Positions 41,319 through 53,801 are shown, counted from the first letter of the stretch. The stretch is 64,000 nucleotides of DNA from Xenopus tropicalis (GCF_000004195.4 NC_030677.2:200965713-201029712); one strand, 5' to 3'. Numbers and translations are program-made. The notes: generated by a model from the sequence alone, not told the origin.

Positions 41319-41332
41319 CCACCAGGGGGCAC
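41319..41332 (+). promoter_or_regulatory. CTCF-like motif
   Basis: CCACCAGGGGGCAC is a full match to the CTCF core consensus, at the broken edge of the MITE array. Confidence 0.5.
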
Positions 41333-41439
41333 TGTGGGGACAGACAGTAGTTACCAGACAGCTTATTAGCTCCCCAACCAATATGGATGCTGATGTGTAA
41401 TCTCTTTAAGACCCAGTTCCTCTAATATATGGGATGTTG

Positions 41440-41729
41440 AATCCATAATGCTCAAGGACCCAGGATTTTCCGGATAAGGGATTTTTCTGTAATTTGGATT
41501 TCCTTAAGTCTACTAAAATAATTTAAACATTTAATAAAACCAATAGGATTGTTTTGCCTCCAATATTGATTTATTATATATTATTTGCAATCAAAAACTA
41601 GCTTCTGTTTTATTATTTTTTAAAAATCTGAATTCTTTGATTAAAACAGAGTCTATGGAAGATAGCCTTTCTATAATTCAGAGCTTTCTGGATAACGGGT
41701 TTCCAGATAATGGATTTCACGCCTGTACT
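41440..41729 (-). mobile_element. Diverged single-unit relative of the 113-bp-array MITE
   Basis: Carries the terminal blocks (GGATTTTCCGGATAAGGGAT, AGAGCTTTCTGGATAACGGG) but essentially one decayed interior unit, in minus orientation. It shows what an unexpanded, older element looks like. Confidence 0.75.
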
Positions 41730-41858
41730 AACTTCTTCATTTTAGTGGACTGATTATCTGTACCTAGAGATTTGGGGCAGGGTTGTTTTTTAATTATAAA
41801 GTCATGCAAAATAGTCTACAAGGAAGTTTGAATTAGGCTAGAGGTGATACAAATTCCT

Positions 41859-43142
41859 CGTGAGCCCACATCTAGCCTTCTGGCATGCAGTTGGTCAGTC
41901 CTTTGTGGGGGTCAATAACATTCCATTAGAAGCCACATCCAGCCGAAGGACTCTAGTTTACCTTTTATGTCTATATTTTCAAGACAGCCCTTACTTTAAA
42001 GCAGTGGGAGAAACAGCAGAGTCCTACAGTGATTCTAGTCTCCCCTTCTTTAAAAAAATGCCCCAGGTCATGTCTTTTCCTTACTAGTGACCTACACAGA
42101 GTGTCAGATTTGATTTTCTATGTTGGGAAGGTTCTGATCATCTGTGGATTCCATGCTTGCTCCGGCAGGAACCAAGGCTGAGGGATCACAGGTACTTAGA
42201 GGGGTATAGGCAGAGTTCTTCTAAAGCAGTGCTTCCCAAACTATGGGGCTAACAAGAGGGCCTCAGTCTGAAGAGTAATTTGGTTAACCTTGAAGAGAAA
42301 GCCTATTTACTCTCCTAGATACAGTTGAAAGTGCAGCTTGAAGGTCCTTGCTGTCCTGGATATTGGATCAATGGCTAAATAGCCTGTATACCAATCTTCT
42401 CTTATATCTTTAACTTTTCCTATGAACCAAAAGGGGTCCTGGTCAAAAATTGTACTTCCAAATGAGGCCTGAGCAGAAAAAAGTCAAGCCAAATGACCTC
42501 AGAGTCCTAAGAGTGACAATAGAGATGTAGCGAACTGTTCGCCAGCGAACTGATTCGCGCAAACATCGGGTGTTCGCAAGTTCGCGAACTTTTCGTGTAT
42601 GTTCGCAATTTGGGTTCGCGTGGCGTTTTTCCGCTGCGTTTTTTCTCAGCCTAAAAACGCCACACAAGCCACACATGGCGTTTTTCAGCAAATCCCGTTT
42701 CCATGGTGCTAATAGTGCGAAATAGCAAAAAACGCCACGTATTTCCGCTAGGTCTGCCAGCTGCCTTTGCGTATACATAGGAATAGCTTGCGTTTTTACG
42801 CAACGCTGTGTCAACAAAGTATTTTTCAGAGAAGTTTTTGCCCTTGATCCCCCTCCTGCATGTCACTGTCCAGGTCGTGGCACCCTTTAAACAACTTTAA
42901 AATCAGTTTTCTGGCCAGAAATGGCTTTTCTAGGTTTTAAAGTTCGCCTTCCCATTGAAGTCTATGGGGTTCACAAAGTTTGCAAACTTTCGCACTTTTT
43001 GACGTAAGTTCGCGAACAGGTTCGCAAACTTTTTTTTCGAGGTTCACTACATCCCTAAGTGACAATGCCGTCCTACGTAAACTGGAAACATAAGTGCCCA
43101 AGACACTGTTCTATACAGAAATCCAGAGAATTTTAGGAAAAT
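41859..43142. repeat. Tandem segmental duplication, copy A
   Basis: Begins GTGAGCCCACATCTAGCCTT and is collinear with 43165-44005 (TCTGGCATGCAGTTGGTCAG, GGTTCTGATCATCTGTGGAT, AGCAGTGCTTCCCAA and more). It is longer mainly because a 538-bp hAT-type element sits in it. Confidence 0.9.
42520..43057 (-). mobile_element. hAT-type element (GTAGCGAAC ends), copy 2
   Basis: TAGAGATGTAGCGAACTGTT start and GGTTCACTACATCCCTA end; exact 8-bp duplication AGTGACAA (42512-42519 and 43058-43065). The unoccupied site is preserved in duplication copy B near 43884 (GAGTGACAACGCCGTCC). Same family as 37410-38100, opposite orientation. Confidence 0.95.
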
Positions 43143-43164
43143 GAAGTGAGTCCACTCACATTAA

Positions 43165-44005
43165 GTGAGTCCACATCTAGCCTTCTGGCATGCAGTTGGT
43201 CAGTCCTTTGTGGGGGTCCATAACATTCCATTAGAAGCCACATCCAGCCGAAGGACTGTAGCTTACCTTCTATGTCTATATTTTCAAGACAGCCCTTAAT
43301 TTAAAGCAGTGGGAAAAGGATAGATAGAATCACAGGGGGGTCCTACAGTGATTCTAATCTCTTACCTCCTCCTGAACACGCGCTCCCCTTCTTTAAATAA
43401 ATGCCCCAGGTCATCTACGAAATCTAATATTAAAGAGTGTCTTTTTCTTACTAGTGACCTACACGGAGTGTCAGAATGGATTTTCTATGTTGGGAAGGTT
43501 CTGATCATCTGTGGATTCCATGCTTGCTCCGGCAGGAACCAAGGCTAAGGGGTACCAGGTATTTAGAGGGGTATAGACAGAGTTCTTCTAAAGCAGTGCT
43601 TCCCAAGCTATGGGGCTAACAAGAGGGCCTCAGTCTGATGATAGAAAGCCTATTTACTCTCCTAGATACAGTTGAAAGTGCAGCTTGAAGGTCAGTTAGT
43701 GCAAGGTTTGGGATGAACACTTAATTACCTGGATATTGGATCAATGGCTAAATAGCCTGTATACCAATCTTCTCTTATATCTTTAGCTTTTTCTATGAAC
43801 CAAAAGGGATCTTGGTCAAAAATTGCACCTCCAAATGAGGCCCAAGCAGAAAAAAGTCCGCCAAGTGACCTCAGAGTCCTAAGAGTGACAACGCCGTCCT
43901 ATGTAAACTGGAAACATAAGTGCCCATATACAGAAACAACAAGAAGATGTCTATTTATTTTGCCCTTGAAAATCCAGAGAAGAAAGGAAGCTTAGGAAAA
44001 TTAAA
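43165..44005. repeat. Tandem segmental duplication, copy B
   Basis: Second copy of the 41.86-kb segment, about 20 bases after the first. It lacks the hAT insertion but has its own small insertions (such as GGATAGATAGAATCACAGGG near 43318 and a segment near 43695). Confidence 0.9.
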
Positions 44006-45099
44006 CTTAATTATGTTTAGCTTAATGTTTATTTTCCAGTATTAATGATACGCTTGGATAGCTATTATTTATTTGTATTTACAAGCAACGTATCCAAGGC
44101 TTTAGAAGATTAAAGGGCAGGGTACACCACGGCAATCTTGTGAAGACAGAGCTTATTAATCACCACAGAGGATGGTTTCCCTGTTCCAAAGAACTTGCAA
44201 TTAGTCCTATTTATACCTCTGTGTACAGTGTGTCCATCAGAGCCAAGGAACATGCCGGGGCCGCTACACAGCAAGAGAAGAGCATCACATGTATCCTTTT
44301 AAAGACGCTTGGCCCAATTAGAGCTGACTGCTCAAAATTTGTTTCACATCAGTAAATACATCAAACTTGTCTCTCCGCACTCGAGCAGGCTAAATCACTG
44401 AAAATAAACAACACATGTCTTGGATGGCTCATTTATTTACACTGTACGTTAGGTTAATGACAACTTCAAATGGGGGAATATTAAAGACATGCATTCCGAA
44501 GCTTTCTACTCATCCTTTGCGCTCTATCTAGAAGCAGCGTTAACACGAGGAAGATGAGGCGTCCAACCTCTGAACCCTACCGGTGCCAGCGTATGGCTGA
44601 AAGCCACTCTCGTACTCAATGGATTAATGAAATGAACAATGTCTTGGCCTTGAATGGCTTCTGATGTGGATAGTGAATGACCTTAGGTATTACTCAATGG
44701 AAGACCTTATAACACATTTCCTGGTCAGTCGATGCTAAGAGAAGAAACTCCCATGAGCTCATCGAACTGCACCGGTAACAAGCGCTCAGTATCTGAATAT
44801 CATCAATCATAATCCTTGACGTAAACCGAAACTGCGATTGCCTTTAATCCTCGCAATCAATCACCGGGAATCAGAAAAGGCTCTTACACAAGATAAGGCT
44901 TACGTTCAAAAGATAAAAACATGTTTGATTCCCATAATGAAGGAGGATAAAAGTCATGGGAAGGCTTTATACTCGGGTCATAAGTGTATAAGTGTTTTAT
45001 ATACAAGGGAATGCTTCTTCACGTGTTCTTTTAGGGATACTGTCATTTATTGCGCTTATTTTTCTTGTTTCTTTGAAATAATTAATTGAATAGCAGCCC
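44006..45099. other. Unique-looking intergenic DNA
   Basis: No repeat structure is recognised. Parts (44100-45080) have the even composition of single-copy DNA. No gene is supported. Confidence 0.35.
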
Positions 45100-46015
45100 A
45101 TGACCTTATCCATATCACTGCTGAAAACTTGACCCGAACCAGTCCCACTTAGATTTGAGCCCAAGAGTCAGTCATATATTGACATGATAACTTGCTAAAC
45201 CAGTCTTGTAAGTCTCACTTCCTTCCTTCAATTTGTTTGACAAACCAACCAATCGGTAACACTCTTAGCCATGATTCCTCATACAAGGCACCAATTTGCT
45301 GAAGAATTTTGCCAGTACTCGAAGCCATGCTAGCAACACCCAAGCCATTGGCTTCTGTTTAACTACCAAGGAGTCGTTTTTGTGCCTTATATAGAAGTCA
45401 CTTCCCAGGCAAATAATGTAGGCAGTCACCCAGATCCTTATACTTCTACTGCTCCTATTATTACTTATACACTTGCTCTTAGACACATACTCCATGATGC
45501 ACCCCCTTCTACAAAAAATAAGGCACCTGAGAAATCTACCTAAACAGTCTATATTAAGGCAAAAGGTTGGTTGATTTATCTGTTAACAGAACCCCTTGGC
45601 TACTTCTGATTTTGTTATTGGAGCACATGACCTTATCGGTCATATGTTGACATCATAACTTGCTAAACCAGTCTCTGAAGTCTCACCACCTATGACCACT
45701 TAATTCCTTCCATCACATCAGCATCTACTAAGGGCACCTAAGCCACTCTCAGTTTCCTGAACCCACCAACCAACTGGCAACATTCCTACCCATGATACCT
45801 CCTTTGATGGCACACAAGCCAGTAGACTGGCCATGCTTACCACACCCTGGAATAGTTTATGTGTCTCATATAGAAGTCACTTCTCAGATATATCATTTAG
45901 GCAGCCCCCAGTCACCACAGAAATATACCTAAGCAACTTATATTAAGGCAAAAGGTTGGTTAATTTATGTGGCCACAGAACCCCTTGGCTACTTCTGATA
46001 TTGTTATATTGAAAG
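45100..46015. repeat. Diverged local tandem duplication
   Basis: Unit 1 (about 45100-45625) and unit 2 (about 45629-46015) share, in order, CATGACCTTATC, ATAACTTGCTAAACCAGTCT, ATAGAAGTCACTT, ATTAAGGCAAAAGGTTGGTT and CAGAACCCCTTGGCTACTTC. They differ by many substitutions and indels, so the duplication is old. Confidence 0.8.
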
Positions 46016-46149
46016 GTATACTGTCACTTTTGTTTATTTTTAGCTATTTTTCATATCCTACTTTTTAAAAAAGATAGCAGGGGGCAATTATGGCCTGAAA
46101 AGCACCTAAAGTACCATCAGCCATAACCTGATATATAAAGATTCACTTG

Positions 46150-46640
46150 TTAGGTGGCCAAATGAGCAGATTTAAGGAAGTGCCATTGCAAACCATGCAT
46201 TGATTTCTAAATCCATAGTTACTCATTATATTGACCATATAGGAAACGGTGGGCAGCAATACCCAATGGAACAGTGGCATTGGGACAGTCTGGAAGAGAA
46301 GCGGAATGCAGCCCCTCCGGCAATCTGGTGTTGCTTTATGCATTCTTTGCAGATGGCTGTGCTGGAATGTTGTGAAATCTCTCCGTAGGATGCCCTGAAT
46401 TATAGGATACAGACGCAAGAGCAAATGCATTCCATACGGGCGGGGGAGGATTCCAGGCCTGACAGATAGGAAACGGCCCATATATTGCATTTCCATAATT
46501 CCTTTCTTGTTATAAAGTGCACTTACACAAAGCACCAGGCCGGGCTAATGACCGGGATCATTTCACATGCTGCGTCCGGGTGATTGATGACTGATACCAA
46601 CATTTTAAAGTCAAATTTAATCCCCACTGAAGTGGTTTCA
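46150..46640. other. Unique, non-repetitive segment; candidate conserved non-coding DNA
   Basis: Free of recognisable repeats. The overlapping open frames on both strands (46143-46535) have no domain similarity or splice signals that I can support. Confidence 0.28.
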
Positions 46641-46761
46641 AGATAAAGTAAATCTCACCATATGTGCTAATACAAACACGCCAGTATTAGGGAAAGGGGC
46701 ATCATTTTTGAGGCCGGGTAGAAAGGTTGTTTGTCCCTTTGGGTAAATAAAATGCAGAGAA

Positions 46762-47045
46762 ATCTAAAGGTGGTCACATATGGGCAGATTTCAGTAGTTG
46801 ATTCGGGTACTTAAGACCGAGTCAGCAGCTTATCTGTCTGTGTATGGGGCCCACCAACAGGCCTCCTCAACTGACCAAAAAATTGCCAAATGTCGATCGG
46901 ACAGGCTTGTTTTTTTGTTGGATTGGGGACCACATCAGCTTATTGATGGTTTCATTGCAATGCAATCGTTTGGCTTTAGGCCCAAGGTGGGCATATCAGG
47001 TGACCCCGCCAAACAAGCAAATCTTACTGTGTATAGCCACCTTTA
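46762..47045. mobile_element. MITE copy, GGTCACATATGGGC-type end
   Basis: Starts AAAGGTGGTCACATATGGGC and ends GTGTATAGCCACCTTTAA, with the internal TGTGTATGGGGCCCACCAAC of the 5752-6108 family. Confidence 0.7.
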
Positions 47046-47499
47046 ATCAAGTTTAGGCTGGGATAGTGACCAATAGCAATCAACGGGCAGGCAGTAGGGA
47101 TATGCCTACTGAAAATATTTTGACCCCAACTCACCTTAACCCAATCCATGACCGACCTTCCCATATGCTCTAATTTATATACCCATGCCCGTCCCATCCC
47201 ACTGGAGGGGTAAGGTGAGTGCTAGTATATATATACGGCCATTTCTGGCCTTGTAAACCTTGTAAATTAGACATGTCACTAGTTATAATAGGTTATAATA
47301 GGTGCTTAGTGATGTCACTTGTGTCACATGACTCACTGGAAGAAATAATGTACACCCTATTGTAACCTTAAAGTTCCTTGACTTATATTAAAACACTCAG
47401 CTCATAATGCCCTTAGATTATGCCTTTAGATTAGATTTAATGCCCCTACGAACAGGGGTTGCATTATTTATCCTATATATTTAATATTATTATTCTATA

Positions 47500-47900
47500 T
47501 GTTCTAAATGAGGATAATTGGATTTAGAATATGACGAAAATGAAGTGCATTGACTCACGTAAAATGTTTAGTAACTACGTCAACAAGTCCCTGGGTGCCT
47601 CGCGTTCCCTTGTCGTATGTTCATTCTGTTCTGTACACGGAGAGGCTTCAGTCTCCCCATTATAAAAAGCAGATGACAGATTTATGAGGGATTGGGAAAT
47701 GCAGTGATTCCCCCATTCATAATGAAACATTTTCATTATTTTTAATAGAGTGGTTTTTATCTCAGGACGTTTTGTATTCTCTCCATTTGCTCTGACTTAT
47801 GGATCTGTCAGTGATATTTATATAGGTATTTCTGAAAACGAAGGCCGGGATGTACAAACGCATGTTGGTGACGCTCCTCATTGCCACTAGTAATAATACG
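47500..47900. other. Unique, non-repetitive segment; candidate conserved non-coding DNA
   Basis: Single-copy-looking DNA with ATTA/TAAT cores and no tandem or transposon signature, ending before a dispersed repeat at 47965. Confidence 0.28.
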
Positions 47901-47964
47901 ATTATACTGTGACCAAATGCGCCAGAGGCATACATTGGTACTGTTAAACCCTATAGCTGGCCAT

Positions 47965-48138
47965 TTGTAGATTGTAAGCTCTTTTGGGCAGGACTCTCTT
48001 CACCTCTTGTGTCGGTTATTGATTGCTTTATATGTTACTCTGTATGTCCAATGTATGAAACCCACTAATTGTACAGCGCTGCGGGGTATGTTGGCGCTTT
48101 ATAAATAAATAATAATAATAATAATAATAATAATAATT
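47965..48138. mobile_element. Short interspersed repeat with (AAT)n tail
   Basis: AGATTGTAAGCTCTTTTGGG through GTACAGCGCTGCGGGGTATG and GGCGCTTTATAAATAAATAA, ending in about ten AAT units. The microsatellite tail at the 3' end suggests a retroposon of SINE or LINE-3'-end type. Confidence 0.65.
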
Positions 48139-49340
48139 CACATTGAGTTTTACTCATATGGTAAGGTGCCATCTATTGAGTGCCTCACTGCACAGATATC
48201 TCCTTTATTCAATGGGATTTTTAAACTCTGCCCAGTTGATGTCTAGGCCCTATACACGGGTAAATAAGCTACAAGCTTGGTCTGGAGTTACTGAGTGGGC
48301 AGTGTTTATCTGCCTGCATTCTGGGTGCCCTGAAAAAATATGTAATATGTAATCAATATGTATATATATATATTGCTATATGACTCTACAGGCAATATTC
48401 ATGTTGGAAATAGAATAGAATTTATAAAAAGTTGTTTTTTTAGGTTAGTTTTGTCACACACACTTGGGTGGCTCAGAAGCCTCAAGCATTTTCAGATATT
48501 GGGTTCTCAGTCCTGCCCTGTAGTTCTTGTTACCCCATCATTGTGATCCCAAAACACCAGTCAGCCATTGAGAAATGTTCTTATTTAGGTGGATCCAAAC
48601 CAGACAGCTGGCAATGACTTTGTTGCACCGTCTTCTCTTGACTCCTTCAAAGTCTTTAGTTGGACTTGAGTCTCACTGCACATCATGATAGGGGAGAACC
48701 AACTTGTCCAACTTCTCCCCATTGATTACTTTCCCTTTTTTAGCCCTAAACATTTCATAATTGCTTTAGATCTGTCCCATGTGTTTGATCTCTTACTGAA
48801 TGTGTCTCTACCACATCCGCTGAATTTATTTCCCTTTATGTTACAAAGTGTTTCCTTATGTTCCCTTTTTAATTTTTGTCCCTTTCACCTTACATTGTGT
48901 CCCCTGAGCCTACAAATTCCCGTTCCCTTGATATAGCTGAATGCTTCTTACCTGCTTTGCCCCTTCTCTTTTCTATTTGGCTGAAGGCTTTTCTGTTTAG
49001 AACATGAGCCATCACGATTGCCATTCTCTGGACAGTTTCTCTTTAACAATATCTTTCTGTAGATTGGACCTTGAAATCTGAACACCATATACAATATAAG
49101 GTCTGACCAATGACCTATAAAGTAGCAATATAAGTACCCTCTTTCTCCTACAAATATGCCTAGAAAGCATTGGCTTTCCCCACCATTGTACATATTGATG
49201 TATCTGTATGTAACCCTATTCAGTAAGATACTATATAAAGCAATATCTTTTTATTTTGAATGGCACCAGGGTCGACTGGGCCCTACCGGCCCAGACTGGA
49301 TCCCCACTGATCTCCCTCCACCAACACGGGCGACGGAAGC
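48139..49340. other. Intergenic, no gene seen
   Basis: No supported feature. The T-rich stretch at 48820-48900 gives an open frame with no recognisable protein. Confidence 0.4.
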
Positions 49341-49344
49341 TACA

Positions 49345-49766
49345 TGCCTCCCAACATTTTGAAAATGGAAAGAGAGACAAAAAGAAATGCTGCATTCAGC
49401 ACAGCGGGAATTTTTTGACCACGCCCATTTTTACAACCACACCCCCTAAATACCACTCCCATTTGACTAAATTTGGCAAGTTTTGAACACATTTCTGGGG
49501 TTTTTGGAATGTTATTTTATGTGTTATTACAGTTTTGTACAGTGCAAGTCTCAGTTCACCCAAAAGCTGTTTAGCTTATTGGCTCTCTGCTAAAAACCCA
49601 CTTATTTAATTAAATGTGAGAAACAATGTTTCTTAGTGCAGGTGAAGTTTGTTAAGATTTCTGGACTTTCTGCCAAAAGCTACTTTTTAATAACATTTTT
49701 TTTTATGCTTTTTTAGCTTCAGTGCAGGAGATCATGGGGAAATGAGGGACAGTTGGGAGCTATGAA
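49345..49766. mobile_element. Probable MITE with CCTCCCAACATTTT ends
   Basis: Left CCTCCCAACATTTTGAAAAT and right AAATGAGGGACAGTTGGGAG are imperfect inverted ends. The interior TTGACCACGCCCATTTTTAC is typical of a frog dispersed repeat. Confidence 0.5.
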
Positions 49767-51380
49767 ACTATATTGTATGAGCACTCAAGGGAGGAGGCAG
49801 GGGTGCAGCAAGGGTCCCCTAGGCTGGTGGGAGGGCCGCGGCAGGGGTCCCTTGTGCAGCAGCCCCAGTGGGCACTACATCCCCCCAGACCCTGAATGCC
49901 GACCCTGAATGGCACCCACAAAGGGTAAACAGATCAGTTCTGCAGCCAGGAACCTAAGGAACAGAGAAAGAAAACATAGTAGAAGGCAAACATGTATATG
50001 CATCTACAGCAGAGAAATTTGCCAAATATCCAGCAGGGAAGTATAATGTAGGGTTCCCATCTTTCCCCATTTCCCAGAGACAGGATATAAAGTAAAAGTG
50101 GACATGGCCCATTATGCTTGCCACAATATAATAATGGGCTGTCACTGGGTTTCTAAAAATCCCATAACCTTAGTTAAAATCTCTGGTAACCTTAGTATAG
50201 TTTATTATTTATGTCATAATTGACCTGTTAAATATATCCTTATAAATTTTGTCTGCTGGCCTTAAGTCACATGACTCATTTAACCTTGAAAACTTTATGA
50301 AATAAAATACCTTCTTTTAAATATAGGGATATTAAAAATCACCTTGGCATTGAAAAAGAACCAGGCTTGGGGGGGCAAGATGGCCAATGTTATCGGAGGT
50401 TTGGCAACTGGAGCCCTTGAGCTTAGGTCGTTTGGTGGGCCCAAGGGTTCCCAGGCAGGCACTGTAGGGAACAATCTTTCTTTCTCTGCTATATTTCTTA
50501 CTTGTTAATAACATTTGGGGGTATGAAGCACCATTTGTGCCAGCCAAGTAAAATACCAGACAGGTGGCAACCCAACTCACCAAAACCGCCTTTTATTTGG
50601 GGAAATTCATTCCTCGTCTTCCTCAACTTTTTTCCACCCCAGTTTTATCCTTGAGCTGATAATATACTGTATATTATTGGCAAACACTTGATCCATAAAT
50701 TATACTGCACTTATAAAGTGATAAATACAACAAATAGACGGAATTCAAAGGATTTTGGGTGCAGGGAGTACTAATCCAGCAACCTCGTGCCAGAAAAACA
50801 TTCTTGGTTTAACTAGGACACGATTAACTTAGTAACGCAATAGGTGAGGAAGGCAATTGGTACAAGATGTGTGAAGGAAGCCGAGCCACAGAAAAATTGT
50901 AATTCTGTTTTTGTGCCTGAAATCAATAGGGTCGAGGTATTAAACTGGAACAATAGAGCAGTTCAATGCCAACTTACAGCATCTCTTGATTAATAGTTAG
51001 AGGCTGGAAGCTGTAGTTCAGCAATAACTGAAAGGCCGCAGCTTGTACATATCTGTAAGAAAGTGAAAGGTATAATAAGAGAAGCTCTGAGTGATTGGGG
51101 CTGTTTGGGTTCCAGAGCTGTCTGGTTCCTTACAGTAATGCTTCCATTAGTATTTCCTGTGCAAACATTGGTGCAAGGTGTTCCGTGACTTTGCTTTAGT
51201 ATCTAATCATTGGGACAGGCAGGCCCTGTACAGTCATATTGGTGCGAGACACATTTATTGCTCCCAGCGCTGTCACCTTATTTTTAGGCTTTCAGTTGGC
51301 TCTTCAGGGGATTCCCATAATGGGAAATGTTGCATGTCCACAGCTGTATTTAAGGGGTTATTGCCCAGGGCCACAAACAT
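49767..51380. other. Intergenic; one possible MITE
   Basis: 50059-50572 is bounded by AGGGTTCCCATCTTTCCCC and CAGACAGGTGGCAACCC and could be an element of the GGGTTGCCACCTGT group. The remainder is unassigned. Confidence 0.35.
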
Positions 51381-51584
51381 AAGGTGAAGACACACAGAGC
51401 AACTAGTAGCAGCTACTTGTCACAGCTACAAAAATAGACAATGCGGATCATTTACTGATAATTATCTCTACATGTGTTTTAGAAAGAGGCAATTCTCAGT
51501 ATTGTCTATGGCAGGGGATTTTTTGGCGTTTAGTAACTGTAACAAGTAGCTGCTACTAAGAAGCTCCATGTGTTTTTACCCTAA
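51381..51584 (-). mobile_element. Foldback MITE, copy 4 (reverse orientation)
   Basis: AAGGTGAAGACACACAGAGC and TGTGTTTTTACCCTAA ends. The interior runs opposite to the copies at 30.4 and 30.8 kb (GATCATTTACTGATAATTAT). Confidence 0.82.
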
Positions 51585-52115
51585 AGGAGCCCAACTGGTA
51601 GGATATGTGAAGCATAGACAGTGTAGCAGCAATAGATGGAGACAGTGCCTATTGGCACAGGGGCAGGGTCAGACTAGGCTGGGGGGGGGGGCACTGGGAA
51701 AAACCTGGTCATGGCCATGGTTGGCCAAACTGGCTCAGACCCAATCCCTGCCGGCGCTTCCCTGGGCCGCTGATCTCCTTCCCTCGATGCATTGAAGATA
51801 CGAGTCCTTAAGGGAGGGCACACACATTTGCATTAATTTTGGTGAACTGGACGCAACTGCAGTAGGTGCAGCACAATTCCATCAAGAACATTTCGCTGCT
51901 GCAATGATGTCAGAATTGTTGGAAAAACTGTAAATTTTAGGAAAAAGACATGATAATCCCACTTGCAGCTTTGCACACTGCGTCAAGGTAAGTAAATGCA
52001 CCCTTTTATGTCACTGCAGCCAACCTACAGCCTTTCAGTTTTTGTTCAAGTGTTCATTCAGTAAGTGCAATGTGCACAAACAGGTGCAAAGTACTATTTT
52101 TCTTTTGCACACTAT
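51585..52115. other. Intergenic, nothing recognised
   Basis: A GGGTCAGACTAGG repeat edge with a G run at 51666-51691. No gene. Confidence 0.4.
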
Positions 52116-52780
52116 AGGGCTGATTCACTTCGTTAAAACGAGCGCTATTTACAGCATGCGCTAAAAATTTTATTGCGTCTAATTTTTCGCGTCCTAACGC
52201 ACGATTCACTAAAAGCATACTTGCGTTAATTTAGACGCGATGCTGTTTGCGTTATTTAAGTCGCGAAGACTATTTTCGTGTGGTATTTGACGCAACGCGT
52301 GCTGATCAACGCAGAGAGCACAAATTGTCACCGCGTGCGCAAAAACCCACGCCATATTAGCCATACACGCCATTACTTCTACTACCGTACTGAAAATGCC
52401 CATTTCCCTGCAAACTGGCGGCTGCATCACTCTGGAGCCAACACACTGAATAAATCCCACTGCAAAGTCCATATTGTGTTGCCAAAAGCTCAGGAACTGT
52501 ACTTTTCTATAATTACCGCCTGCCCCAAGTAGGGGTTAGTTTTCGACTAATGCGATATTTAGCGCATCTAAGTGTTTGTGAATCACGCGTTAGTATTATT
52601 TCTGCGCGCTAATAAATGCAATGCAGTAAAATGAATGCTTTCGTTTGCGCGCTATTTAACGCAGTTGATTTGCGACTTAACGCATGAGATAATACTTTAG
52701 TGAATCGCGCGTTTTTTTGCACGGCAATTTTAACGCAAAAAAAATGCGATAACGCTTATCGCACTTTAGTGAATCGACCC
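52116..52780. mobile_element. MITE with GATTCACTAAAG ends, copy 2
   Basis: GGGCTGATTCACTT start and CACTTTAGTGAATCGACCC end, flanked by TA. It is collinear, in reverse orientation, with 25176-25888 (for example CAAACTGGCGGCTGCATCAC versus GTGATGCAGCCGCCAGTTTG). Overlapping frames on both strands (52209-52532) arise from the element. Confidence 0.8.
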
Positions 52781-53793
52781 TTATGCACCTTGCTCTATGT
52801 CTTTTTGAACTTATTGCACTTGAACTTATTTACATTTGATAATGAGTTGGATAATGTTCATGTGGGGGGCCTATGGGAATCTCTCTGATTTCTTGTGTGT
52901 GAAACTTCCTTGAGGTGTCAACTGGGGGAACTTTGCCCCGTCTATCGGACTGGGCACTATTTACATTGCCTTTGAGCATAACTGGTACAATTTTGCACCC
53001 CTTAGGGCAGGCCGTTTTATATTATATCAATAATGGAGACTCAGTCGATAAACATAACCCTTCCCACACCAGGGGAGAATTTGCTAACAACCTATCTGAC
53101 TCATAGTATCATTAACTTGCAGGATTTGCATCTATAATCTACTAATATACAGCCTGCAGTGGTCCAGATGCTGTGCAGAATTATACCCCCCTAACATAAA
53201 AGCCAGGTGGCTGTGGGGAGTTTGATTGAGGAATATTGGAGTTGCTTGTGTGCCCCCAGGTGATGGAGCCGCTCCACCTCTCCACTGGTCTGCAGCTGTG
53301 AGTCCCACTCTGTATCGGGATAGGAATGTAGCACTGTGACCCGCTGCCCCGTGCCAAGGGGATTCACAGAGTGCTGAGTGGGACAGTGGGGAAACAGCTC
53401 ATCATAACAAGAGAAAGTGGCAAAAACAAACCTGAATTCACATTAGAAAATATCAGAAATAACACATATGAAACCATTTCCAGATGTGGCTCGTACGCTC
53501 GAAGGTGATGAGCTCTGAAAGAATGTGCTCCAAGCTGCGCGCACCACAACTGTCTGAGCTGTCATACCTCTCCGTGGTGTCACTAGAGCGCTGCTGGGAA
53601 ATCTGATTTCACTCTAATTCCCTTGGACTGACATTTAGATCAGGTTTTCATTTTTTGCTGTCGAGGCAAACAAAGCCGTACAGTAAATCACCATGAAGAA
53701 TATACTGCTGTGGAAGAAACGGATGCCATATAAAAAATAATAATGAGTTTGAGATATTGCACAATGCAGTTACCCAATGCATGGAACCTTAGA
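52781..53793. other. Intergenic, no gene seen
   Basis: Unassigned. CAGAGTGCTGAGTGGGAC (53367) is partly complementary to GAGTCCCACTCTG (53297), a weak inverted pair. Confidence 0.4.
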
Positions 53794-53801
53794 ACCTAAC
53801 T

